DNA of 64,000 bases from positions 62,001 to 126,000 of the forward strand of contig DASTWZ010000047.1 in assembly GCA_035765635.1 (NCBI GenBank), in the 5' to 3' direction. The translations under genes were made by a program, and so were the position numbers. The stretch is from EW11 sp035765635. Its GTDB lineage: Bacteria > Verrucomicrobiota > Verrucomicrobiia > Opitutales > Opitutaceae. Positions 41,750 to 49,859 of the stretch are shown piece after piece; position 1 is the first letter of the stretch; each line of letters opens with the position of its first letter. The notes beneath the pieces are model-generated. The model worked only from the letters and a program-made list of their open reading frames with translations. It ran no database searches and was not told where the DNA came from.

Positions 41750-43777
41750 GTGAAATTTCCAGTCCTTACCCGCACCATTGGCCAGAAGATCATCTCTGGC
41801 TTCGCCCTCGTCATCCTCCTTTTTGTGATCGTGGCCGCGATCGCGTTTTTCGCGTTCCGCTCCGCGGGCAAGGGTTTGACGCAGTACTCCGCCAGCACGG
41901 CTGAGACAAATGTCGCCAGCAATCTCGAGAGCTCGATGTTGCTGCTCCGCATGAGCGCGAACGAGTTTCTCGCCACCAACAGCGACGACAGCGCAGCCCG
42001 CTTCAGTCAGAACGTGAAGAGCGTCGATGCCGCCATGGCCAAAGCGCTTGCGATCACGACCGATCCGGTTCGCGCGAAGGATCTCGCCGACGCCAAGAAG
42101 CTGCTCGCCGAATACCAAGCCGCTTTTCAAAAGACGGTCGATTCTCTCCATCAGCGCCAGCAGGACATCTCGTCCACGCTGCAGCCGCGCGAAAAAGCGA
42201 TCAGCGCTGCTTTGAAAGGCATGCTCGTGGCAGCCCGCCAAAGCGGCGATCAAGCCGCCTCTTTCAAGACCTCGAGCGCTCTCCAGGGTTTCTTCGAAGG
42301 GCTCGCCGCAGTTAACAGTTATCTTCTGACCGGCGAGGACGACTACGGCGCCAAGGTCCGCGAATCTTTTGCCGCTGTGCAGAAGCAGGTCGCCTCCATC
42401 GAAAAGGATCTCAAGGAAGCTGAAGCGCTCGACGCCAGCCTCGCCGATCCGGCCAAGGCCAAGCTGCTCAAGGAAATTCGCGACAACGCCAACGCGTATC
42501 TCGAGTGCTTCGAAAAAGTCTACGCCGTTTCCGAAGCCCGCGACGCCATCGTCAAAAATGACCTCGAGCGTATCGCTCCTCTTTTCACCCAGAAAATTTC
42601 CAATGTCCGCAGCAAGCTCCGCGACCTGCAGGATGAGATCGACAACGGCGCCGTCGCGACCCGCAAACTCAGCGAGCGTCTGGTGCAGGCTTCCTCCATC
42701 GGTGGCATCCTCATCGGCATCGTGTTTGCCTGGATCATCGTCCGCAGCGTGACGCGTCCGATCAATGCGCTGACGAAGCGCCTGATCGGTGGCGCTGAAC
42801 ACACCTCTGCGGCCGCAGCTCAAGTCACGTCCGCCAGCCAGACCATGGCCGATGGTTCTTCCCGCCAGGCCGCGTCGCTCGAAGAGAGCTCCGCTTCCCT
42901 CGAGGAAATGGCCGGCATGACCCGCAAGAACGCGGAGAACGCCCAGTCTGCCAAAGCCCTCGCCAATCAAACTCGCGCTGCGGCCGATGCCGGCGCCGAG
43001 GACATGAAAGAGATGAAGGCCGCGATGAGCGCCATCCAGGCTTCCAGCTCCGAAATTTCCAAGATCATCAAGACGATCGACGAGATCGCGTTCCAAACCA
43101 ATTTGCTCGCGCTCAACGCCGCGGTCGAAGCCGCTCGCGCCGGTGAAGCCGGTCTCGGTTTCGCGGTCGTCGCCGACGAAGTCCGCTCTCTCGCCCAACG
43201 CTCCGTGCAAGCCGCTCGTGAAACCGCGCAGAAGATTTCCGACGCGACCGCCAAGAGCGAACAGGGTGGCAAGATTTCCGAAAAGGTGGCCAAGAGCCTC
43301 GACGAAATCACCGCGAAAGCCCGCCAGGTCGATGAACTGATCGCCGAGATCGCCGTCGCCTCGCAGGAGCAGAGCCAGGGCATCGATCAAGTCACTCGCG
43401 CCGTCTCCGATATGGACAGCGTCACTCAGGCGAACGCCGCCACCGCTCAACAGACGAGCGCCGCGGCGACCGAACTGAGCAACCAAGCTGTCCAGCTCAA
43501 GGGCGTGATCGACGAACTCACCGCGATGGTTCACGGCACGAACGGCAAAAAAGAAGCCGCCGCCGACGAAGCCGAAGCGGAAAATGAAAAGCCGGCTGCT
43601 CAAGTTCCCGAGCGCCGTGCCGAAAAACCAGCTCGTCAGATCGTTCGCAAACACGCGACTCCGGCCGCCAACGGCAACAATGGCCGCCACGTCGCGAAGA
43701 GCGAATCGAACGCGATTCCGAATCGCAACGGCCATGCCGTGACGTCCGCTGACGACAAATTCTTCAAGGATGTCTAA
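41750..43777 (+). CDS. Methyl-accepting chemotaxis protein
   Basis: 675 residues, GTG start. TM1 (IISGFALVILLFVIVAAIAF), a ~290-residue helical periplasmic ligand domain (residues ~40-315), TM2 (SIGGILIGIVFAWIIVRSV), HAMP (VTRPINALTKRL), and the signalling domain with the invariant hairpin (EIAFQTNLLALNAAVEAARA, GEAGLGFAVVADEVRSLAQR). Ends in an Ala/Glu-rich tail without a CheR-binding pentapeptide. No cheA/W/R/B genes are nearby. Cotranscription with the TonB-C gene is likely, and a terminator follows. Confidence 0.95.
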   Translation: MKFPVLTRTIGQKIISGFALVILLFVIVAAIAFFAFRSAGKGLTQYSASTAETNVASNLESSMLLLRMSANEFLATNSDDSAARFSQNVKSVDAAMAKALAITTDPVRAKDLADAKKLLAEYQAAFQKTVDSLHQRQQDISSTLQPREKAISAALKGMLVAARQSGDQAASFKTSSALQGFFEGLAAVNSYLLTGEDDYGAKVRESFAAVQKQVASIEKDLKEAEALDASLADPAKAKLLKEIRDNANAYLECFEKVYAVSEARDAIVKNDLERIAPLFTQKISNVRSKLRDLQDEIDNGAVATRKLSERLVQASSIGGILIGIVFAWIIVRSVTRPINALTKRLIGGAEHTSAAAAQVTSASQTMADGSSRQAASLEESSASLEEMAGMTRKNAENAQSAKALANQTRAAADAGAEDMKEMKAAMSAIQASSSEISKIIKTIDEIAFQTNLLALNAAVEAARAGEAGLGFAVVADEVRSLAQRSVQAARETAQKISDATAKSEQGGKISEKVAKSLDEITAKARQVDELIAEIAVASQEQSQGIDQVTRAVSDMDSVTQANAATAQQTSAAATELSNQAVQLKGVIDELTAMVHGTNGKKEAAADEAEAENEKPAAQVPERRAEKPARQIVRKHATPAANGNNGRHVAKSESNAIPNRNGHAVTSADDKFFKDV

Positions 43778-43808
43778 CCAACATTCAGGTCCAACTCAGG
43801 GTTGAGAT

Positions 43809-43845
43809 AACCGGCCGAGACGAAAGTTTCGGCCGGTTTCTTTTT
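43809..43845 (+). terminator. Rho-independent terminator of the chemoreceptor operon
   Basis: 10-bp stem AACCGGCCGA / TCGGCCGGTT with a 10-nt loop, followed by TCTTTTT, 31 bp after the chemoreceptor stop. Confidence 0.9.
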
Positions 43846-43861
43846 GGGGGTTGCGGAAAGG

Positions 43862-44088
43862 TTTTTTCCCACGAATCACACGAAAGGCACGAAACCGAAC
43901 CGCTGAACTTTTCCCACGGAAGGCACGGAAAGCACGGAAACACGAACAACAATCCATCGGGAAAAACATGGTTCGGCTCTTCTGATTTTTCCGTGATTTC
44001 CGTGTTTTCCGTGGGAAAATTGCTCGGCCGGCATTGTGTGATGCGCTGGAAAAAGATTTGGTTTTTTCGCGGGTTTCGTGCGATGCGT
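43862..44088. repeat. Nested double-palindrome repeat, copy R5 (right outer arm decayed)
   Basis: The left outer arm TTTTTTCCCACGAATCACAC and both inner arms (TTTTCCCACGGAAGGCACGG; CCGTGTTTTCCGTGGGAAAA, ending ~44020) are clear. The right outer arm is degenerate (GGGTTTCGTGCGATGCG) near 44070-44088, directly upstream of the next ATG at 44097. Confidence 0.85.
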
Positions 44089-44096
44089 CAGCGCCA

Positions 44097-44987
44097 ATGA
44101 CTCCGCTCGCATTGGTCGTTCTCGCAGCAGGCATGGGTTCCCGTTACGGCGGGTTGAAACAGCTCGATCCGGTGGGACCCAGCGGAGAGACGATGCTGGA
44201 TTACTCGGTTTACGACGCGCTGCGCGCCGGGTTTTCCAAGGTGGTTTTCGTGATTCGCCGCGATTTCGAAAAAGCCTTTCGGGAAACCATCGCCGCGAAA
44301 TACACGGGCAGAGTCGCGGTCGATTACGTTTTCCAATCGTTGGGCGAGCTGCCCGCCTCATTCGCAGTCCCGGCCGGCCGCGAGAAACCGTGGGGCACCG
44401 GCCATGCGACGTGGTGTGCGCGCGCTGCGGTGAAAGAGCCGTTCGCCGTGATCAACGCGGACGATTTTTACGGCGCCGAATCCTACCGCGCCCTTGCCAG
44501 GTTTCTCGAGCGCGCCGCGCCGAACGAGGCGGCGATGGTCGGTTTCCGGCTGAAGAACACGCTGTCCGAATCCGGCGCCGTTTCGCGTGGTATTTGTCAG
44601 ACAGATACGGCGGGAAAATTGCTTAGCGTGACGGAGCGCACGGGCATTTTGCCGGAGCAGGTGGGCGAGGGCCGGGAATTCAGTCCGGACACGCTCGTCT
44701 CGATGAATTGCTGGGGATTCACCCCGGCGCTGTTTCGAGCGCTGGAGGAGGAATTCGCCGGATTTCTAACGCGTGAGCTGAGTCAGCCGGCGACCGCAGC
44801 CAAAGCCGAGTTTTATTTGCCGGCCGCCATTTCCAATTTGATCGTCCGCGGCCGTCTCGTCGCGGATGTTCTCCCGAGCGAAAGCTCGTGGTTTGGCGTG
44901 ACCTACAAGGACGACAAACCGCGCGTCGTCGCATCGATCAGGACGCTGATTTCGGCCGGCCTTTATCCGGAGAATCTTTGGGCCTGA
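44097..44987 (+). CDS. Sugar-phosphate nucleotidyltransferase family protein
   Basis: 296 residues. The nucleotide-binding signature LVVLAAGMGSRYGGLKQL is followed by DPVGPSGETMLDYSVYDALR, a metal-binding pair in FAVINADDFYG, and substrate-pocket segments (VSMNCWGFTPALFRAL). This is the NTP_transferase fold used to make NDP-sugars; the sugar is not clear. The frame opens at 44034, but ATG 44097 puts the signature at the N-terminus as expected. Confidence 0.85.
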   Translation: MTPLALVVLAAGMGSRYGGLKQLDPVGPSGETMLDYSVYDALRAGFSKVVFVIRRDFEKAFRETIAAKYTGRVAVDYVFQSLGELPASFAVPAGREKPWGTGHATWCARAAVKEPFAVINADDFYGAESYRALARFLERAAPNEAAMVGFRLKNTLSESGAVSRGICQTDTAGKLLSVTERTGILPEQVGEGREFSPDTLVSMNCWGFTPALFRALEEEFAGFLTRELSQPATAAKAEFYLPAAISNLIVRGRLVADVLPSESSWFGVTYKDDKPRVVASIRTLISAGLYPENLWA

Positions 44988-45102
44988 GGCCAAGTTTCGA
45001 TATTATCGTTTGCCCCAGAGCGTCGGTTGCCTGCATCTCCGTCGTTTTCTGCGGACTATGTCCGCCGTTGAAACCTGGCTTTCCGAGGGCATACCGATTC
45101 TC

Positions 45103-46068
45103 ATGCGTTTCATTTCACGGTTTCTAACGTCCGCGTTGAGTCTTGGAATTCTGGGCAGCGCAGCGGCGGCGCCGGCGACCGCCCCGAAGCCGTTCACCAT
45201 CGACAGCGTGATGCAGAGTTTGAAGAAAACGTATCCGCACGCGACGCGGGTGGCCGACACGCTGCCTGCCGGGGTGGCGGCGAAGGAAAACGTGACGTTT
45301 GCCGAGCGCACGACCGGCGCGCTGCAGCTCGATCTGTATCGCCCAACCGGATACAAGTCGTTTCCCGCGGTGTTGATCGTGCACGGCGGGGGCTGGATCG
45401 CAGGGGATCGAACCATGGAGCGGCCGTTCGCCAAGCAACTCGCGGCGCTCGGGTAGGTTGCGGTCCCCGTTTCGTATCGTTTGGGAGAACCGGGCCGGTT
45501 TCCCGCGCCGATTTATGATTTGAAAGAGGCGGTGCGCTGGTTGCGCGCCCACGCCGACGAATACCATGTCGACGCGAAGCGTGTCGGAATTATTGGCGGC
45601 TCGGCCGGGGGCACGCTGGCGACATTTGTCGGCGTGACCAATGGCATGGCGGAATTCGAGGGTCCAGGCGGCGGGCTCGGTCAATCAAGCGAGGTGCAGG
45701 TCGTGGTGGATATCGATGGTTCGGTCAATTTCATGGACAACCGCTTGATCGAATCATCCGAAACCAAGCCGAGTCCGTATTGGGAGTACGTTCACGGAAT
45801 CTATAGCCAGAATCGGGCGACCTGGCTGGCGGCGTCGCCGTTGTATTATGTTTCAAAGGGCAGCGCGCCGACGCTCTTCATCAAGAGCACGGCGAAACAA
45901 CCCATTCTGGCGGGCAGAGAAGACATGCAGAAGCGCCTCGAGATTCTCGGCATCGATACCGGCATGGTCCAGATTCCGAACACGCCACACCCGTTTTGGC
46001 TGGTGCATCCCTGGTTCGAAAAAGTCCTCGCCGACACGGATGAATTTCTGGCGAAACATTTGAAGTAG
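45103..46068 (+). pseudogene. Exported alpha/beta-hydrolase (esterase) gene with in-frame amber codon
   Basis: Two same-frame pieces form one ~321-residue esterase. The first has a signal peptide (FLTSALSLGILGSAAAAPAT) and the oxyanion motif VLIVHGGGWIAGDR. The second has nucleophile elbow IGGSAGGTLATFVG and ends with the His segment PFWLVHPWFEKVL. They are separated by a single TAG at 45454-45456, in a place where homologues have a Tyr (AALG-stop-VAVPVSYRLG; the normal pattern is GYxVxxxxYRL). One base change would restore the gene. It is either a recent nonsense mutation, a sequence error, or a suppressed stop. Confidence 0.85.
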
Positions 46069-46196
46069 AGCCGTAAAGTACTGGGCGGATGTCCGATGAT
46101 GGCGTCGTGAGATTCTGAATACCTTTTGGGCCGCAAAGAGGCATAGCGCGGCGAAGCCGCAACCAAAGGCGCAGGGTTTTGCCACGGTGAGTTTTT

Positions 46197-46404
46197 TAGC
46201 CGCAAAAAGGCTCAAGATACGCAAAGAGGATTTTTGTTAGGCCGACGCGGCTCAGACATTTGCCGCTCGGAAGCGGTCTGGTATTTTGGTTGGGAGTTAC
46301 AAACCAATACCCCGACCCCACGGAGCGCCGGCCTCCCGGCCGGCAACTTAACGGATCGCCGACTCAGAATCCTCTTTGCGTTTTTTTGCGCCTCCTTGCG
46401 GCTA
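46197..46404. repeat. Long inverted-repeat element, copy B
   Basis: Inverted ends TAGCCGCAAAAAGGCTCAAG + ATACGCAAAGAGGAT and ATCCTCTTTGCG...GCGGCTA. The inside contains GGCCGACGCGGCTCAGACA (the reverse complement of the same string in copy C), the hairpin GGTATTTTGGTT...CAATACC, and a GGAGCGCCGGCCTCC core at 46322. A decayed extra end lies at 46129-46175. The rest of the gap (46069-46128, 46405-46492) shows nothing else. Confidence 0.85.
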
Positions 46405-46492
46405 AATCCGAACGTTCCGCCGAACGTCTTTACAGGCGGCGGGGTTCTTTACAGAAACCTGCAACTCTTCGGAGGCCGGGCGTGTTCTGCGC

Positions 46493-47089
46493 ATGAACGA
46501 TGTTTCCCCAGTGCAAACCCAACCCGCCGGGCTGATGACCCCGGTCGATTTCACGACGTTTATGCGCAACTATCAGGACATGGTCTACACCACGGCCGTG
46601 CGACTCCTGGGAAACGGGTCGCAGGCGGAAGATATTTCGCAAGAGGTTTTCCTCAAAGCGTATGAGCGTTTCGACATGCTGCACTCGAACCCCTCAGCGG
46701 GCGGCTGGCTGAAGACCGTCGCGACCAACCTGTCGCTCAACCACTTGCAACGTTACCGCAAGCGCTGGAGTTTTTTTTCCGAGCTGGTCCGTTCATCGAC
46801 CGACGATCCCGACCCTGAACCGGTGGAGTTTTCCGCGCCCGAGACGTTGCTGGCCGGCATCGACTCGCACGAGCGCCGCGCTTGGGTGGAGGAAGCCTTG
46901 GCCAAGCTCCCGGACCATCAACGCGTTCCTTTGATTCTCTACCATTTTGAAGACCTGCCCTACGACGAGATCGCGAAACGCCTCGGCATCTCGTTGGCCA
47001 AGGTAAAAACCGACATCCTGCGCGCCCGCGCCGCCCTCGCTCAAATCCTGGCGCGCAGCGGCACGTCCCACGAAAAATTTTCCGCTTAA
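46493..47089 (+). CDS. ECF-type RNA polymerase sigma factor
   Basis: 198 residues: sigma region 2 (FMRNYQDMVYTTAVRLLGNG, EDISQEVFLKAYERFDML, GGWLKTVATNLSLNHLQRYR) and region 4 (LAKLPDHQRVPLILYHFEDL, PYDEIAKRLGISLAKVKTDI + LRAR), with no region 3, as in ECF sigma factors. Its stop is 3 bp before a small membrane protein gene in the position of an anti-sigma factor, and a large membrane protein follows, so a three-gene signal module is likely. Confidence 0.93.
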   Translation: MNDVSPVQTQPAGLMTPVDFTTFMRNYQDMVYTTAVRLLGNGSQAEDISQEVFLKAYERFDMLHSNPSAGGWLKTVATNLSLNHLQRYRKRWSFFSELVRSSTDDPDPEPVEFSAPETLLAGIDSHERRAWVEEALAKLPDHQRVPLILYHFEDLPYDEIAKRLGISLAKVKTDILRARAALAQILARSGTSHEKFSA

Positions 47090-47092
47090 GCC

Positions 47093-47548
47093 ATGCAACC
47101 CGATCCCCTCGAAAAACTCATCCACCAAACCCTGCGCTCCCTGCCAGATCAGAAGGCGCCGAGTTCGCTGGAAGCGCGCGTGCTCGCCGAGATCGCGCGC
47201 CGTCAGGGGCGGAGCGCGCGGGTGCGTTCGTGGTCGACCTGGCCCGTGCCGCTGCGGCTGGCGTTCCTGCTGCTCTCCGCGGGCGCTGGGGGTCTGTTGA
47301 TCACCGCCTGCGTGCTTCTTTTCAAAGGCGGTCCGCAAGCGGTCTTCGCCATCCTCGGCGCGAATCCGCTGCAGGGGATCATGAACTTCGGCGTCACCGC
47401 CCGTGCAACCGTGCAGGCCTGCGGAGACCTGGTGCATCTCATCCCGCCGCTGTGGTTGTACGTCGGGCTCGCGGCTTTCGTCTCCGTTTACGGCGCGCTC
47501 TTCGGCATCGGAGCCACGGCTTATCGAACCCTTTGGAAAACGCGCTAG
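47093..47548 (+). CDS. Small two-TM membrane protein, putative anti-sigma factor
   Basis: 151 residues: a soluble N-terminal ~50 residues (DPLEKLIHQTLRSLPDQKAP, SSLEARVLAEIARRQGR) of the kind that binds ECF sigma factors, then two TM helices (PLRLAFLLLSAGAGGLLITA; PPLWLYVGLAAFVSVYGALF). No zinc-binding HxxxCxxC motif is present. The anti-sigma role is inferred from being 3 bp downstream of the sigma gene and from topology; sequence identity to a known family is not evident. Confidence 0.7.
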   Translation: MQPDPLEKLIHQTLRSLPDQKAPSSLEARVLAEIARRQGRSARVRSWSTWPVPLRLAFLLLSAGAGGLLITACVLLFKGGPQAVFAILGANPLQGIMNFGVTARATVQACGDLVHLIPPLWLYVGLAAFVSVYGALFGIGATAYRTLWKTR

Positions 47549-47567
47549 TTCGGCCCGCCTCAACTTT

Positions 47568-49589
47568 ATGAAAATGTTTCGTTCCATCCTCTTCAACCTG
47601 CTCGTCCTCGCCTGGTGTGTCGGACCGGGCGCCAGCCCGTCGCTCATCGCCGACGAAAGCAGCCCTGCTGCCAGCCAGCGCGATGAACCGGCAAGTTCCG
47701 AAGAAGCTTCGTCCGCGCCGGCAACGGAACCCACGCCAGCAACCGAACCTGCGCCATCAACCGAAGCCTCGCCGACGGCGCCGACCCCGATCCCTGCGCC
47801 TCCGCCGATGCGCGTGCACGACGTTTCAGCGCCGCACGTTTCCGTTTTCGGAAATTCTCGCTCCGATCCAGGCGAAACAACCGAGGCGGTCGTGACCGTC
47901 TTTGGAAACTCAGAAGCCGAAGGGCCGGTCGAAGGTTCGGTCGTATCGGTCTTCGGCAACAGTCGTGCCCACGAAAACGTGGCCGAGGCGGTCGTTGCGG
48001 TTTTCGGCAACTCGACGGCCGAAAAAGACGTGGGTGAAAACGTCGTCGCTGTCTTCGGCAACACGCGAGTCGACGGCCACGTCGGCGGAAAAGTGGTTTC
48101 CATTTTTGGCACGGTCGAACTCGGGCCCAAGGCGGTCGTCGAGGAAGAGGTCGTTTGCATGTTCGGGTCCGTTGAGCGCGACGCCGGCGCGGTGGTGCAC
48201 GGGCGCGTGAACTCGGTGCACAGCTTCGGTGCGCGCCGCATGCATGGAGCGACGCACTTTCTTCAGGACACGATTTTCCGCGGACGCCTGCTTTATTTCT
48301 CGCCGCACGCCATTCTCCCGTGGGCCATCGCGATTGGATTCCTGGCGTTCTACGTGTTGCTCGCGCTCGCGTTCAGCAACGGCGTGACGCGCTGCGCCGA
48401 GACGCTCGAGCAGCGACCGGGCCGGACGATTCTCGCGGCGTTGCTGGCGCTGCTGCTGACGCCGGTGCTGATGATCTTGTTTGTAGTCCTGCTGCTCACT
48501 GTCGTTGGGCCATTTGTCTTGGCACTGGCGCTGGTGATCGGACACCTGTTCGGCAAGGCCGCGGTGATGGCGTTCATCGGCCGGCGCTTTGTGAAACGTC
48601 CTGGCCCTCTCGGGGCGGCGCTCGCCGTTTTCCTCGGCGGGCTCGTCGTGATGGCGATCTACACGATTCCATTCATCGGCGTGCTCTTCTGGAAAATCAG
48701 CTCCGTCCTCGGCTTCGGCATGGTGCTGTACACGATGATTCTGACGAACCGCCGCAACCGCGAGCAGCTCGGCGGAAGTCCGGTGACTGCCGGCGTGGGT
48801 TTGCCCGCGAATGGCGCTGGGCCAGCCGCAGGTGCAATGGGCGCGACAGCGATGGGCGGAGCCGCGATGGCTGCCGCAGCGATGCCCGCCCGCGCTTCCG
48901 TGCCGCCGACCACCTCTAACGTGTCGAATGAGTCACCGAATTTTCCCGCGTCCGCCGCAAGCACATCGGGTTCGGGCGCGGCGACGGCTTCGCCAGATCC
49001 GCTGATACCGCCGGTTCCTCCGCCGCCGTCAATTCCCTCCGCACCGCCCGCGACGCCGCTCGCCTCTTCAATGGCGTCGTCATCGGGCGCGGTTCCACCG
49101 CCGCCGCCGCCACCACCTATTCCGCCGGTGTCGCCACCGCCGATCCCACCCGTTCCGCCCACGCCGCCGCTTCCGCGGCATGGGCTAGGTTTCTCACCGG
49201 ATTTCGATTTCCGCGCGATGCAGCGGGCCGGCTTCTGGCTGCGCGTGGCGGCCGCGGGGCTCGATATCGTCTTGGTCGCCGTGATCTGTGTGATGCTTCA
49301 TCTCGGTGAATTTTTCCTCCCGGTGTACGCGGCTTATTGTCTCGTGATGTGGGCGCTGAAGAGCACGACGATCGGAGGCATTGTCTGCGGGCTGCGCCTC
49401 GTGCGCCTCGACGGCCGCAAGATCGATTGGACAATCGCGCTGGTGCGCGTGCTCGGAGCGTTCCTCTCCGCCGCTGTCGTGTTTCTTGGCTTCATCTGGG
49501 TCTCTTTCGACGAAGACGCCCAGTCCTGGCACGATCGCATCGCCGGCACCACAATCGTCCGCGTGCCCAAGGGCATCTCGTTGGTGTGA
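47568..49589 (+). CDS. Polymer-repeat ectodomain fused to RDD-family membrane domain
   Basis: 673 residues. Signal peptide (ILFNLLVLAWCVGPGASPSL), an acidic/Pro linker, then about seven ~20-residue repeats of the form VVxVFGNSxAxxxVxExVV (residues ~85-225), a bactofilin-like beta-solenoid pattern. Next come several TM helices (IAIGFLAFYVLLALAFSNGV; LLALLLTPVLMILFVVLLLT), a long Ala/Pro-rich linker with proline runs, and a C-terminal RDD domain (AGFWLRVAAAGLDIVLVAVI; ...HDRIAGTTIVRV). The solenoid appears extracytoplasmic. The frame opens upstream at 47403 inside the previous gene; ATG 47568 starts the signal peptide. Likely the output or sensor of the sigma module. Confidence 0.82.
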   Translation: MKMFRSILFNLLVLAWCVGPGASPSLIADESSPAASQRDEPASSEEASSAPATEPTPATEPAPSTEASPTAPTPIPAPPPMRVHDVSAPHVSVFGNSRSDPGETTEAVVTVFGNSEAEGPVEGSVVSVFGNSRAHENVAEAVVAVFGNSTAEKDVGENVVAVFGNTRVDGHVGGKVVSIFGTVELGPKAVVEEEVVCMFGSVERDAGAVVHGRVNSVHSFGARRMHGATHFLQDTIFRGRLLYFSPHAILPWAIAIGFLAFYVLLALAFSNGVTRCAETLEQRPGRTILAALLALLLTPVLMILFVVLLLTVVGPFVLALALVIGHLFGKAAVMAFIGRRFVKRPGPLGAALAVFLGGLVVMAIYTIPFIGVLFWKISSVLGFGMVLYTMILTNRRNREQLGGSPVTAGVGLPANGAGPAAGAMGATAMGGAAMAAAAMPARASVPPTTSNVSNESPNFPASAASTSGSGAATASPDPLIPPVPPPPSIPSAPPATPLASSMASSSGAVPPPPPPPPIPPVSPPPIPPVPPTPPLPRHGLGFSPDFDFRAMQRAGFWLRVAAAGLDIVLVAVICVMLHLGEFFLPVYAAYCLVMWALKSTTIGGIVCGLRLVRLDGRKIDWTIALVRVLGAFLSAAVVFLGFIWVSFDEDAQSWHDRIAGTTIVRVPKGISLV

Positions 49590-49595
49590 TCGTGG

Positions 49596-49637
49596 ATTTT
49601 CCCCACGAATCACACGAAGAACACGAAATCAGAAAAC
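49596..49637. repeat. Half copy of the nested double-palindrome repeat (R6)
   Basis: Only the left outer arm remains (TTTTCCCCACGAATCACACG, then AAGAACACGAAATCAG). It runs into long inverted-repeat element C, which may have replaced the rest. Confidence 0.8.
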
Positions 49638-49650
49638 GATCAGATCAGAT

Positions 49651-49851
49651 TAGCCGCGAAGAGGCTCAAGAAGGACGCAAAGAGGATTCGGAGTCGGCGA
49701 CGTCGCTAGCAACTACTGCTCGAGGACGCGGTTGGGGTATTGGTTTGTAATTCCAAACCACAATGCCCGACCGCGGCCGAGAGACGAATATCTGAGCCGC
49801 GTCGGCTTAAGAAAAATCCTCTTTGCGTTTTTCTTGAGCCTCTTCGCGGCT
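49651..49851. repeat. Long inverted-repeat element, copy C
   Basis: Best-preserved copy: ends TAGCCGCGAAGAGGCTCAAG / CTTGAGCCTCTTCGCGGCTA are exact inverted partners over 20 bp, then GACGCAAAGAGGATT / AATCCTCTTTGCGTT. The inside carries the hairpin TGGTTTGTAATTCCAAACCA and CTGAGCCGCGTCGGCTTAAG. It ends 8 bp from the putA stop. Confidence 0.9.
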
Positions 49852-49859
49852 AAAAAAAA

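Noticed and set aside
46793..48241. Minus-strand 482-aa ORF rich in Thr/Pro/Ser
   Set aside because: It is the antisense of the ECF sigma gene and of the solenoid repeats; the repetition comes from the real gene on the plus strand.
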